A stretch of 64,000 nucleotides of DNA from ZC4RG30 sp039932715 (GTDB taxonomy: Bacteria > Pseudomonadota > Gammaproteobacteria > Steroidobacterales > Steroidobacteraceae), in NCBI GenBank assembly GCA_039932715.1, contig JBDTPN010000001.1, positions 62,001 to 126,000 of the forward strand, read 5' to 3'. Of this stretch, positions 1 to 8,278 are shown one piece after another; within the stretch, counting starts at the first letter, position 1; every line of letters starts with the position of its first letter. A model generated the notes under the pieces. That model saw only the letters and a program-made list of their open reading frames with translations. It made no database searches and was not told where the DNA came from. The position numbers and the translations under genes are program-made.

Positions 1-2
1 GC

Positions 3-752
3 AAGGACCTGGCCTTTGAGCAACTGCTGGCTGAATACGATGCCGTGTTCCTGGGCATGGGCACATACAACTATGTGCGCGGCGGTTTCCCCGGCGAGAA
101 TCTTGCGGGCGTCTACGAAGCGCTCCCTTATCTGGTATCAAATATCAATCACGAGCTGGGATTGCCCGGTGGCGATCAGTTCGTGAACCTTGCCGGCAAG
201 CGCGTGGTGGTGCTGGGCGGTGGTGACACCGGCATGGACTGCAATCGCACGGCCATCCGCCAGGGCGCGGCCTCGGTGACCTGCACCTATCGTCGCGACG
301 TGGACAACATGCCGGGCTCGCGCCGCGACTATAAGAACAGCGTGGAAGAGGGCGTCAAGTTTCACTTCAACCGCCAGCCCATCGCGATCGTCGGCAAGGA
401 TCGCGTCGAAGGCGTGCGCGTGGTACAGACGCAACTGGGCGCGCCCGGTCCGCGCGGCCGGCGCGTGGCCGAACAGGTGCCGGGCACAGAAGAGTTGATC
501 GAGGCCGATGCGGTCATCATCGCGTTTGGCTTCAACGCCAGCCCGGCGCAGTGGTTCGATCCGCACGGCATCGCGCAGCACAAGAACGGTCGCGTGCGCG
601 TGTCCACCGCAGCAAAGAGCTCGTTCCAGACCACCAATCCCAAGGTATTTGCCGGGGGCGACATGGTGCGCGGCTCGGATCTGGTTGTGACGGCGGTGTT
701 TGAGGGGCGCGAAGCAGCAAAGGGCATACTCAACCATCTGGGCGTGGGCTGA
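3..752 (+). CDS. gltD: Glutamate synthase small subunit GltD, 3' part
   Basis: Partial gene; the open frame enters from the left edge, so the first residues, including the N-terminal Fe-S cluster region, are missing. The protein is the FAD/NADPH-binding small subunit of NADPH-dependent glutamate synthase, which feeds electrons from NADPH to the large subunit for making glutamate from glutamine and 2-oxoglutarate. The second Rossmann motif is visible as VVVLGGGDTGMDC. The C-terminal flavin signature FAGGDMVRGSDLVVTAV, typical of GltD and related pyridine-nucleotide disulfide oxidoreductases, is intact. The large subunit would be expected just upstream, outside the window. Related GltD-like enzymes such as NADPH-dependent oxidoreductase beta subunits cannot be fully excluded. 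Confidence 0.9.
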   Translation, partial: KDLAFEQLLAEYDAVFLGMGTYNYVRGGFPGENLAGVYEALPYLVSNINHELGLPGGDQFVNLAGKRVVVLGGGDTGMDCNRTAIRQGAASVTCTYRRDVDNMPGSRRDYKNSVEEGVKFHFNRQPIAIVGKDRVEGVRVVQTQLGAPGPRGRRVAEQVPGTEELIEADAVIIAFGFNASPAQWFDPHGIAQHKNGRVRVSTAAKSSFQTTNPKVFAGGDMVRGSDLVVTAVFEGREAAKGILNHLGVG

Positions 753-760
753 CGATACCG

Positions 761-1669
761 ATGTCCGAACCGGGGTCATCGGCGAAAGCGATTCTCTACG
801 CCTTCATCGCCAACCTCGGTATTGCGCTGGCGAAACTGGCTGCCGCGATCTACACCAACTCCGGCAGCATGCTGGCCGAATCCATTCACTCCTTCGCCGA
901 CAGCGGTAACCAGGTGTTGCTGTACCTGGGCCTGCGCCAGGCCCAGCGTCCGGCCGATGCCGCGCATCCGCTGGGCTACGGCAAGATTTCCTATTTCTGG
1001 AGTTTCATCGTTGCGCTGATGCTGTTCAGCGTGGGCGGATTGTTCTCCATGTATGAGGGTTGGCACAAGCTGCATGCTCCTGAAGCGCTCAACCGTGCCT
1101 GGGTGGCATTGCTGGTGCTGGGGGTTTCGATAGTGCTTGAAGCCGGGTCGCTGGCTGGCTGCGTGCGCGAGATCAACAAGCTGCGCGGCGACAAGCCGTT
1201 CCTCAAGTGGCTTGCAGAAACGCGCAATGCCGAACTGGTCGTGGTGCTGGGTGAAGACATAGCGGCTCTGGTGGGCCTGGTCCTTGCAATGGGCTTTGTG
1301 GGGTTGGCCACCATCACCGGCAACCCGGTATTCGATGCCGTTGGCTCCATCGTCATTGGCGTAGTGCTGATCATCGTGTCGATATTCATCGCAGTGCGAA
1401 TCAAGGGCCTGATCATTGGGGCCTCGGCCGAGAAAGACTTGCGTGAGGCCATCACCGCGGAGGTCGAAGCAGACCCCGCCATCCGCGAGTTGCTCAATGC
1501 GATCACGTTGCAGTTGGGGCCGCAGGTGATGGTGGCGTTGAAAATCCGCATGGCGCCTGATATCTCGATCGCGGAGGTTGTCGATCGCATCAATCACCTC
1601 GAAAAGCGCATCAAGGCAAAATTCCCGGAAGTGAAATGGTGCTTCGTCGAGCCCGACATCACTGATTAG
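761..1669 (+). CDS. Cation diffusion facilitator family transporter
   Basis: A 302-residue inner-membrane protein of the CDF family, which exports divalent metals in exchange for protons. It has about six hydrophobic segments followed by a cytoplasmic C-terminal ferredoxin-like domain from about residue 215. The metal site in TM2 is seen as AESIHSFADSGNQ. In TM5 the usual HxxxD is replaced by GEDIAALVG, an E/D variant seen in the subgroup near eukaryotic ZNT9. The gene begins 9 nt after gltD and may be cotranscribed with it, but no functional link is evident. The metal cannot be named from sequence; zinc, iron or manganese are all possible. Confidence 0.88.
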   Translation: MSEPGSSAKAILYAFIANLGIALAKLAAAIYTNSGSMLAESIHSFADSGNQVLLYLGLRQAQRPADAAHPLGYGKISYFWSFIVALMLFSVGGLFSMYEGWHKLHAPEALNRAWVALLVLGVSIVLEAGSLAGCVREINKLRGDKPFLKWLAETRNAELVVVLGEDIAALVGLVLAMGFVGLATITGNPVFDAVGSIVIGVVLIIVSIFIAVRIKGLIIGASAEKDLREAITAEVEADPAIRELLNAITLQLGPQVMVALKIRMAPDISIAEVVDRINHLEKRIKAKFPEVKWCFVEPDITD

Positions 1670-1681
1670 GGAACCGGAACC

Positions 1682-2437
1682 ATGCTGTTACGCGCATCTG
1701 CACCATTGTTTGCCCTGCTCGCAATGGCTGCCGGCGCATTGGCGGCGGATTCCCCCACCAGTCATTCCGCCGTCAGCAATTCCCAAAGTGCGTCGGAATT
1801 CCACTTCGCGCGCATGATCTACGCCGACCTGCCGCAGAACGCCAATTTCCGTCGCGGCTGGTGGCGGCAGGACTGGCCTGAAGCCGAAATACATTTCGTC
1901 CAGAACCTGATTCGCCTTACACGCATCAATGCAGGTGAGTCGGTGACCCTGCGCCTGACGGATCCGCAGTTGTTCGACTATCCATGGCTGTATGCCACGC
2001 AGGTCGGGTACTGGGATCTTGGCGATGAAGAGATTGCACAGCTGCGCGAATACCTGCTGCGCGGCGGATTCCTGATGGCGGATGATTTCTGGGGCGAGGG
2101 CGAACGGCAGGTGTTCGAAGCCACCATGGCGCGGCTATTTCCGGATCGGCCGATAGTGGAAATTCCCGTTGGCGATCCAGTGCTGCATGTGGTCTTCAGC
2201 ATCGATGAGTTCACGCAGATTCCCGGCCTGCGGCATCTGGGACGCCTCGACCAACTGCCTGAGCCGCACTGGCGAGGCATCTACGACGATGCGGGCCGGT
2301 TGCTGGTCGCCATGAACCACAACCAGGATGTCGGTGATTCGTGGGAAGAGGCGGACACACCGCAATACCCGGAGCCCATGACGGCGCTGGGCTATCGCTT
2401 CGGCATCAACTACATCGTGTACGCGATGACTCACTGA
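1682..2437 (+). CDS. Exported DUF4159 domain protein
   Basis: A 251-residue protein with an N-terminal signal peptide ending near ALAADS. The remainder matches the DUF4159 pattern: an FHFARMIYADLPQNA-like start, a central LRGGFLMADDFWGEGE glycine/aspartate loop, and a conserved end RFGINYIVYAMTH. The family has a glutamine-amidotransferase-like fold and is often found beside MoxR AAA ATPase and DUF58 genes, but none are present here. The biochemical role is unknown. It lies 12 nt after the CDF gene, so cotranscription is likely. Confidence 0.75.
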   Translation: MLLRASAPLFALLAMAAGALAADSPTSHSAVSNSQSASEFHFARMIYADLPQNANFRRGWWRQDWPEAEIHFVQNLIRLTRINAGESVTLRLTDPQLFDYPWLYATQVGYWDLGDEEIAQLREYLLRGGFLMADDFWGEGERQVFEATMARLFPDRPIVEIPVGDPVLHVVFSIDEFTQIPGLRHLGRLDQLPEPHWRGIYDDAGRLLVAMNHNQDVGDSWEEADTPQYPEPMTALGYRFGINYIVYAMTH

Positions 2438-2500
2438 GGGTTCTTGTAGGCGGGGGATGGCTGCGGGTACGGTAGCGGATTGGCAAGCAGGGAGAAGAAC

Positions 2501-2902
2501 ATGGATGCATCGGGGCAGAAAACATCCAACGAACTGGCCGAGGAACGCACCGACCTGGCCTCGATGCGCAATGTGATGGCGGCGGATCGCACGCTGATGG
2601 CGTGGGTGCGCACCAGTCTGGCGATGACCAGTTTCGGCTTCACCATCTACAAGCTCCTGCAGGCACTTCAGCAATCCGGTGCCGTGCTGCCGCATGAACA
2701 TACCCCAAGGCGGATTGGTCTTTTCCTGACTGGCCTGGGCACCGTCGCAATCGTGATGGGAGCAATCGAGTATCGGCAGGCGCTGCGCGCTCTGCACGAC
2801 GGATATGGGGTGAGGATCTGGCGCGCGTCATTCATCATGGCGCTGATCATGTCGCTGCTGGGCACGTTCCTGTTCGTGAGCATCTGGAGCAAGTTTCTCT
2901 GA
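2501..2902 (+). CDS. DUF202 / YidH-family small membrane protein
   Basis: 133 residues from ATG 2501, chosen because AGGGAGAAG lies just upstream; an in-frame TTG at 2480 is less likely. The N-terminal part has the family signature of acidic residues then RTDLASMRNVMAADRTLMAW, leading into a first membrane segment near SLAMTSFGFTIYKLL. Two further hydrophobic segments follow (GLFLTGLGTVAIVMGAI and FIMALIMSLLGTFLFV). The family is of unknown function, widespread, and often encoded near transport or envelope genes. Confidence 0.8.
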   Translation: MDASGQKTSNELAEERTDLASMRNVMAADRTLMAWVRTSLAMTSFGFTIYKLLQALQQSGAVLPHEHTPRRIGLFLTGLGTVAIVMGAIEYRQALRALHDGYGVRIWRASFIMALIMSLLGTFLFVSIWSKFL

Positions 2903-2969
2903 ATCGGGTGGCGCATTTGCCACTGCAATCCCTGGCACTGCTGCCGCTGGAGTAGCATGGGGTCCTGCC

Positions 2970-3722
2970 TTGGGAGGTCTCCAATGCGACGTCCATGCCA
3001 ATGTGAATTCGGCAACCCTGAGCGCGGGACGTGCGTTCGACCTTGCAGGCCGGCAGGCGACCGTCGCATTCGGGTTGCCATATGCCTGGGCCCAGGTAGA
3101 AGGCAATGTCGGGGAGCAGCGCCATTCAATTACGCGTTCAGGGCTCGGTGATCCACGTCTGCGCCTTGGCGTCCTGCTCTATGGCGGACAGGCGTTGGAT
3201 CGGGACGCCTTCGTGAAGTCCAAACGAACGCCCATCCTCGGCGTCAGTCTCGTTGTGGTCGCCCCGCTGGGGCAATACATGCCCGACAAGCTCATCAATC
3301 TCGGCACCAACCGGTGGTCGTTCAAACCCGAAGTCGGCTTTTCGTACCCGCTGGGCCACTGGCAGTTCGACGGCTATGCCGGGGCCTGGCTGTTTACGGA
3401 CAACACCGATTTCTATGGCGGGCAGCGCAAATCACAGGATCCGGTCCTGAGTTTTCAGGGGCACGTCAGCTACACCATCCGGCCCGGGCTATGGGCCGCA
3501 GTGGACGCGACCCAGTACAGTGGTGGCAGTTCCTCGATTGACGGAATTGCCAATGCCAGTCGTCGGAAAAACCTGCGGCTGGGGCTGACTTTGTCTGCGC
3601 CGGTGGCAAAAGTGCGCGGCCTTTCGGTCAAGCTGGCGTACAGCGAAGGCGCGGTGGTGCGGGTCGGCAGCGACTTCAGTTCCGTGGGATTGGCATTTCA
3701 ATACGCGTGGCTGGCGGATTAG
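2970..3722 (+). pseudogene. 5'-truncated outer-membrane transporter of the phenol-MetA-pathway type
   Basis: The 250-residue frame resembles the C-terminal three quarters of outer-membrane beta-barrel proteins of the transporter/phenol MetA degradation family: FGLPYAWAQVEG, GDPRLRLGVLLYG, a PTLILGVS-like strand, YMPDKLINLGTNRWSFKPE, and a C-terminal strand ending in FQYAWLAD. Family members usually carry a signal peptide and about 60 more residues before this point. Here the only available start is a TTG, there is no signal peptide, and just 67 nt separate it from the preceding gene. The frame stays open upstream into that gene but shows no leader. A 5' deletion that killed the gene is the simplest reading; an assembly error is the alternative. 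The 3' end overlaps trmO tail-to-tail by 47 nt. Confidence 0.55.
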
Positions 3723-4467
3723 CAGCGCTGAAGTCGCGGTGCAGGGCTGGAGTCCGCCGCGGGTCTTTATAGCCGGTGGTCGCGCGCAACACGCTTATCA
3801 CCCGGTCCTTTTCGATGAAGTGCAAGCGCCAGTCCTTGATGGCCAGAACCCAACCATCTGCCGTGGCCCGAATGCGCCGGTAAGGATGGGGTTGAGGCCC
3901 AAGTTGCAACACTTCACGCGCGCGCGTGCGCAGGTCGGGGCCGCCCTGTGCAAGAATCCACTGCAGCTGCGAGTCTGCCGCCGGCGAAAACTCCACCGCA
4001 TAGGCGGGCAGCGGGTCTTTCATTTCAAGCCAGCCGCTGCCGGAATCCGCGAAAGCATCCGAGTAGGACACATAGGGCTTGATGTCGAGCACCGGCGTGC
4101 CATCGATCATGTCCACGCCCTGCACATGCAACTGCAATCCCTCGATACGCAACAGCCGTACCGCAGACAACCCCAGCGGATTGGGCCGATGCGGCGAGCG
4201 CGTTGCCAGCACGCCCTTGCGTCCGGTGATGCTGCGCGGCGGCAGCACCTTGGGTCGCCATCGGGAATTGCGGTGGAACCAGAAGATCACCCAGATCCGT
4301 TCCCAGTCGGCCAGGTCTTCAATGGCGTGCTCAAGGTTGCGGCCGGGGAATAGTTCGATCACCGCCCCGGCATCGGCAACGACTGCCTGGCGTGGTGCCT
4401 GGTCCTTTTCGACAAAGCCTGTGCGAACGATTCCGATGGGATCCAGCGTCAAGGGCTCGGGGCTCAT
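3676..4467 (-). CDS. trmO: tRNA (N6-threonylcarbamoyladenosine37-N6)-methyltransferase TrmO
   Basis: 263 residues. TrmO (formerly TsaA/YaeB) uses S-adenosylmethionine to methylate t6A37 in certain tRNAs. The beta-barrel core is clear: DPIGIVRTGFVEK at the start, then WERIWVIFWFHRN, RPKVLPPR, and the highly conserved GVLATRSPHRPNPLGLSAV. It continues with VDMIDGTPVLDIKPY and a C-terminal accessory domain holding RAREVLQLGP and DWRLHFIEKDRVISVLR. Length is normal for proteobacterial two-domain forms, with a roughly 25-residue tail. The last codons overlap the truncated barrel gene on the other strand. It is followed in transcription order by nothing on the same strand. Confidence 0.92.
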   Translation of the reverse strand: MSPEPLTLDPIGIVRTGFVEKDQAPRQAVVADAGAVIELFPGRNLEHAIEDLADWERIWVIFWFHRNSRWRPKVLPPRSITGRKGVLATRSPHRPNPLGLSAVRLLRIEGLQLHVQGVDMIDGTPVLDIKPYVSYSDAFADSGSGWLEMKDPLPAYAVEFSPAADSQLQWILAQGGPDLRTRAREVLQLGPQPHPYRRIRATADGWVLAIKDWRLHFIEKDRVISVLRATTGYKDPRRTPALHRDFSAANPPATRIEMPIPRN

Positions 4468-5096
4468 GTGGGGGCGACCACCCCCGGCCCATCCGGCGGA
4501 TATTTCCTGAACTGCTCGCTGCGCTCCATGCGTTGCGAGAGTTGCACCAGTCCGGGAAAGCTGCCTTCCGGCAATTCGACCGGCAGCATTGAATGGGAGA
4601 ACTGCCAGGCAATGGCCGCGAAAATCGGTGCGTGCCCATCATCACGCGCATAGATGCGCGGATGCGTCGGCAATTCGCGCTCAAGTGCGGCATAGGCAGA
4701 CAGGAATTGTCCGGTGAGCCTTTGCATCCATGGCGCAAACCGGGCCTGCGCGGGGCGCAGGTTCTGTTCATAGATCAGCTGTGCGCACTTTTCAGCTGCG
4801 ACCATTGCCAGGGCCACGCCGCGATATTCATGCGCCAGTTGATCTGCATCGTGTCCCCACAGCGAACGCGCGGTGAGGCTGGCTTCTGCATACTGCAGTA
4901 TCAGCGTCGAATCCATCAGCACGGTGCCGTCGTCGCAAACCACAGTGGGGGCCTTGACCAACGGGTTGATGCTCCTGAACTGCTCGAAGTTGCTGAACAC
5001 GGAGACGGGCTCGTGGTGGAACTGCACCTGCAGGTGTTCCAGGCACACGGCCGTGCGTCGAACGAAGGGCGAGTCGAGCATTCCTATCAGGCGCAT
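4464..5096 (-). CDS. Glutathione S-transferase family protein
   Basis: 210 residues with an N-terminal thioredoxin-like half and an all-alpha C-terminal half. The start MRLIGMLDSPFVRR and the glutathione gamma-glutamyl binding motif VLMDSTLILQYAE (DS after a cis-Pro loop, KAPTVV) fit bacterial GSTs of the YibF/SspA-like kind. It lies just upstream of trmO on the same strand and its stop overlaps the trmO start by 4 nt, so the two are probably translationally coupled. The substrate is unknown. Confidence 0.85.
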   Translation of the reverse strand: MRLIGMLDSPFVRRTAVCLEHLQVQFHHEPVSVFSNFEQFRSINPLVKAPTVVCDDGTVLMDSTLILQYAEASLTARSLWGHDADQLAHEYRGVALAMVAAEKCAQLIYEQNLRPAQARFAPWMQRLTGQFLSAYAALERELPTHPRIYARDDGHAPIFAAIAWQFSHSMLPVELPEGSFPGLVQLSQRMERSEQFRKYPPDGPGVVAPT

Positions 5097-5111
5097 GCAA
5101 TTCTCTCAGTG

Positions 5112-6089
5112 TCAGATTTCGAGCAGGTCGCGGCCGATGACAATATCGCCGGCAAATTCGCGGGCTGCCTCGCGACGATAGACGTCATCGCCAATTTCCG
5201 GGTTCCAGCCGCCTGGAATGATGTGATTGAGCACCAGCGTGCGCACGCCGGCTTCACGCGCCATGCGTCCGGCCACATCCAGCGGCGTGTGCGCGGCGAC
5301 GATATGCTGCCATACACCCTCCGGATTGTCGGCATAGGCACCCGCGGCCACGCGTACATCAAACGAGGCGCGCGTGTAGGCGACGTGCATTGCCTCGCAA
5401 ATCAGTACGTCCGCGTTGCGTGCAAGCTTTACCAGGTTCTGTGAATAGTTCGTATCGCCCGAAAACACGACACTGCGGTCCTGCCCGTCGAAGCGCAATG
5501 CCAGGGAGCGGTGTGGCATCTTGCGGCGCGACTCCGGCGTGTAGTGTGTGTTCTCCACGGCACTCACGGTCAGCGACGCATCGCGATAGGCGACCAGTGG
5601 GGCGGGGCCGGCCTTGATTTCATGGGCATGGAACAGGTCCGCCATTCGCGCCGAGCGCGCCTCGTCGACCAGCCGGATCTCCTCGCTGACGCGATTGAAT
5701 TGCAATGCGCCTGCCACCAGTCGTCGCGTGCCCGCGGGGCCATATATGTCGGTGGCGGTCACGCGTCCACCGGTCCACTGGTGGCCCATGAACGAGGCAA
5801 GATCCGCGGTGTGGTCATCATGCAGGTGCGTCAGGAATACATGCGCCACATCGCGATAGTTGCGATCGGCACGTATCAGCCCGGCCAGGGCGCCATAGCC
5901 GCAGTCCACCAGATGCATCTGGTCGCCTATGAGCACCAGGCTGGCGGTTTCTGCGCGCAGCGCATTGAAGTTGGGCCCGCCCTGGGTTCCGATCAGCACC
6001 ACACGCATGCCCTGGGGTGTGGCTGCTGATGCCGGCAGGGCAAGCGCAGCGGCAAGGCCGGCCAGCAAATCGCGTCTGTTGATTTCCAT
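5112..6089 (-). CDS. Tat-exported metallo-beta-lactamase-fold hydrolase
   Basis: 325 residues from ATG 6089. This start places a twin-arginine leader, NRRDLLAGLAAALALPASA, at the N terminus; the longer frame to 6176 would bury it. The mature part has the binuclear metal motif FLTHLHDDHTADL (HxHxDH), a later SGDTNYSQ metal Asp and NHIIPGG His, as in RNase Z/arylsulfatase-like MBL enzymes. Tat export suggests a folded metal-containing periplasmic enzyme. The start is only 19 nt from the divergent dipeptidase start, so at least one promoter must lie inside the other gene. Substrate unknown. Confidence 0.82.
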   Translation of the reverse strand: MEINRRDLLAGLAAALALPASAATPQGMRVVLIGTQGGPNFNALRAETASLVLIGDQMHLVDCGYGALAGLIRADRNYRDVAHVFLTHLHDDHTADLASFMGHQWTGGRVTATDIYGPAGTRRLVAGALQFNRVSEEIRLVDEARSARMADLFHAHEIKAGPAPLVAYRDASLTVSAVENTHYTPESRRKMPHRSLALRFDGQDRSVVFSGDTNYSQNLVKLARNADVLICEAMHVAYTRASFDVRVAAGAYADNPEGVWQHIVAAHTPLDVAGRMAREAGVRTLVLNHIIPGGWNPEIGDDVYRREAAREFAGDIVIGRDLLEI

Positions 6090-6108
6090 GCGCGATAGTA
6101 TGCGGGAG

Positions 6109-7323
6109 ATGAAACCGCTATTGATCCTGTGCACAACCCTGGCCTGCGCCGCTGGTGTTGGCGGCTGCGCGAGCAATCCCGGCCGGGTTCACGAGTCCCT
6201 GCTGACGCTGGACACCCACCTCGACGCGCCCATGCTGTTCTCGGTGCAGGGATGGGACATCACCCAGCGCCATAGTGTGCAGCGCGATGGATCCCAGGTG
6301 GATCTGCCACGCATGATCGAGGGCGGACTGGATGGCGGCTTTTGGGCGATTTATATCCCGCAGGGGCCGCTGACCACCGAAGGGCGGGCGAGCGCACGCG
6401 CGGCAGGTTTACGGCGCATGGCCGAGATCCAGGCCATGGTCGAGCAGCATCCCGATAAATTTGCAATCGCGTTGACGGCCGACGACGCGCCGCGCATTGC
6501 TGCAACGGGCAAGCGCATTGTCTATCTCTCGATGGAGAACGGTTACCCGCTGGGCGAGGACCCTACCCAGCTGCGCGCGTTCTTTGCCGGTGGCGTGCGC
6601 ATGGCGGGGCCCGTGCATTTCCTCAACAATGACCTGGGCACTTCAGCCACGGATGGGTCGCCGTCGCGTTATCCGGGGCTGACACCGCTGGGAAAACAGT
6701 GGGTGCAGGAGTGCAACCGGCTGGGCATTCTCATCGATGCATCGCATTCATCAGATACGGTTCTGGACGAGCTGCTCGAGCTTTCGACGGCGCCCATTAT
6801 CCTGTCGCACTCGGGCGCGCGTGCAGTGTTCGACCATCCGCGCAATGTCGACGATGCGCATCTGCGGCGCATTGCTGCGCACGGCGGCGTGATCCAGGTG
6901 TCGGCCTATAACGATTACATGATTGCCAATCCGCGCAATGCAGATCGCCAGGCGGCCATCGGGGCGGTGCGAGGCGCGCCGGCCAGGACACTGGTGCAAC
7001 GCGAAGCCAGCCAGCAGCAGATCGCCGCCATTGACCAGAAATATCCCTACCGTCGCGCCACCTTCGATGACTACATGCAACACCTGCTGCATGTGATCCG
7101 CATAGCTGGCGTGGAGCATGCCGGTATCGGCATTGATTTCGACGGCGGTGGTGGGGTGCAGGGATTCGAGGACGCCGGCGATTATCCGAAGATTACTGCG
7201 CGGCTGCTGGACGCGGGATATTCGCGTGATGATCTGCAGAAGATCTGGAGCGGCAACGTGCTGCGCGTGTTGCGCCAGGCACAGGCGCAGGCCCAGGCAC
7301 GCGACCAGAGCAGCCAGCCTTGA
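6109..7323 (+). CDS. Membrane dipeptidase (peptidase M19), lipoprotein
   Basis: 404 residues from ATG 6109. The chosen start gives a lipoprotein leader, MKPLLILCTTLACAAGVGGC, so the enzyme is probably membrane anchored in the envelope; an in-frame ATG at 6100 is an alternative. The M19 zinc ligands are visible in order: DTHLDAP, SMENGYPLG, IDASHSSD, ILSHSGAR and GIGIDFDGG. The family cleaves dipeptides, including those with D-residues, and some members act on beta-lactams. The gene is divergent from the Tat-exported hydrolase; both are envelope hydrolases, but a shared pathway is only a guess. Confidence 0.9.
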   Translation: MKPLLILCTTLACAAGVGGCASNPGRVHESLLTLDTHLDAPMLFSVQGWDITQRHSVQRDGSQVDLPRMIEGGLDGGFWAIYIPQGPLTTEGRASARAAGLRRMAEIQAMVEQHPDKFAIALTADDAPRIAATGKRIVYLSMENGYPLGEDPTQLRAFFAGGVRMAGPVHFLNNDLGTSATDGSPSRYPGLTPLGKQWVQECNRLGILIDASHSSDTVLDELLELSTAPIILSHSGARAVFDHPRNVDDAHLRRIAAHGGVIQVSAYNDYMIANPRNADRQAAIGAVRGAPARTLVQREASQQQIAAIDQKYPYRRATFDDYMQHLLHVIRIAGVEHAGIGIDFDGGGGVQGFEDAGDYPKITARLLDAGYSRDDLQKIWSGNVLRVLRQAQAQAQARDQSSQP

Positions 7324-7338
7324 GTCTCGCGTAGCCGA

Positions 7339-8265
7339 TTAACGCTGGCGCTGCGTCATCCCTGAGCTGGTGTCCAGCGAGCGCGTGGCCTGGCGAAACA
7401 GGTCAACGGCCGGTTGCGCCGCAGGGCGCTTGGCGCGGGCGCCAATCAGCAGCACGCGCTGGGTGCTGGCCAGGGGCGGACCGATGCGTACCAGCTTGCC
7501 TTCGGTCACGCCCTGCGTTGCGAAATGATCGAACAGCACTGCAGCGCCGCGTCCCTCTATGGCCATGTTGGATATCACATCGGGGAACTGCGAACGCGCG
7601 ATGATGTTGCGCAGTTCGACACCGGCGTCCTTGAGCGCGCGGTACATCCAGCGGGTGGGGCGATATTCCGCCGGCGGCATCAGGAAGGGCAGGTCGCTGA
7701 GCTTGCCGCCCGCTCGCGAAACGCGTCTTGCCAGTGCCGGAGACGCGTAGATGGAACATCCCACCGTGTCGATGATCTCGGATTCCAGGCGCTGGTCCAC
7801 GAGAAAATCGCCAGTGAACACGGCCAGATCCACTTCACCACTGAGCACCATGGGTGCGGCGCCGCGTGTGGGATGCAACGGCACGAAATCCAGAAGGATA
7901 TTCGGGTGGCTCTCACAGAACGCCGGCAGCCGTGGACGTATGTAGGCATCCAGCAGCAGCAGGCCGGCGGTCACGGTGAGACGCACTGATCTGCTGCCGG
8001 GCTGGTCGCGGGCCTGCCGCTCCATGTCCTGTCGGCCCTGCACCAGCTCGCGGGCCTTTTCGAGGTATTGAATGCCTTCGGGAGACAACATTGGCGGCGA
8101 TCCGCGGCGTCTTTCGAACAGGCGCTTGCCCACCTGTTCTTCCAGCGCCCGTATCTGGTTGCTGATGGACGGCTGGCTTACCCCCAGCCGATCTGCGGTG
8201 CATCGGAAATTGCAGTCACTCGCTGCGGCAACGAATATCTCCAGCTGGCGAAAGGTGATCGGCAT
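7339..8265 (-). CDS. LysR-family transcriptional regulator
   Basis: 308 residues from ATG 8265, chosen because LysR proteins start directly with the helix MPITFRQLEIFVAAA; the frame is open to 8346 but that extension has no family counterpart. The winged helix-turn-helix is seen as ADRLGVSQPSISNQIRALE followed by RLFERRRG. The rest is the LysR effector domain with a TAGLLLLDAYIRPRLPAF linker and a C-terminal GRGAAVLFDHFATQG. It is tail-to-tail with the dipeptidase and head-to-tail after the beta-propeller gene, so its target cannot be read from a divergent neighbour. Confidence 0.92.
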   Translation of the reverse strand: MPITFRQLEIFVAAASDCNFRCTADRLGVSQPSISNQIRALEEQVGKRLFERRRGSPPMLSPEGIQYLEKARELVQGRQDMERQARDQPGSRSVRLTVTAGLLLLDAYIRPRLPAFCESHPNILLDFVPLHPTRGAAPMVLSGEVDLAVFTGDFLVDQRLESEIIDTVGCSIYASPALARRVSRAGGKLSDLPFLMPPAEYRPTRWMYRALKDAGVELRNIIARSQFPDVISNMAIEGRGAAVLFDHFATQGVTEGKLVRIGPPLASTQRVLLIGARAKRPAAQPAVDLFRQATRSLDTSSGMTQRQR

Positions 8266-8278
8266 CGGATGTCGCGGC

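Noticed and set aside
5929..6108. Longer start for the dipeptidase
   Set aside because: The extension is antisense to the Tat-exported hydrolase and would hide the lipoprotein signal.
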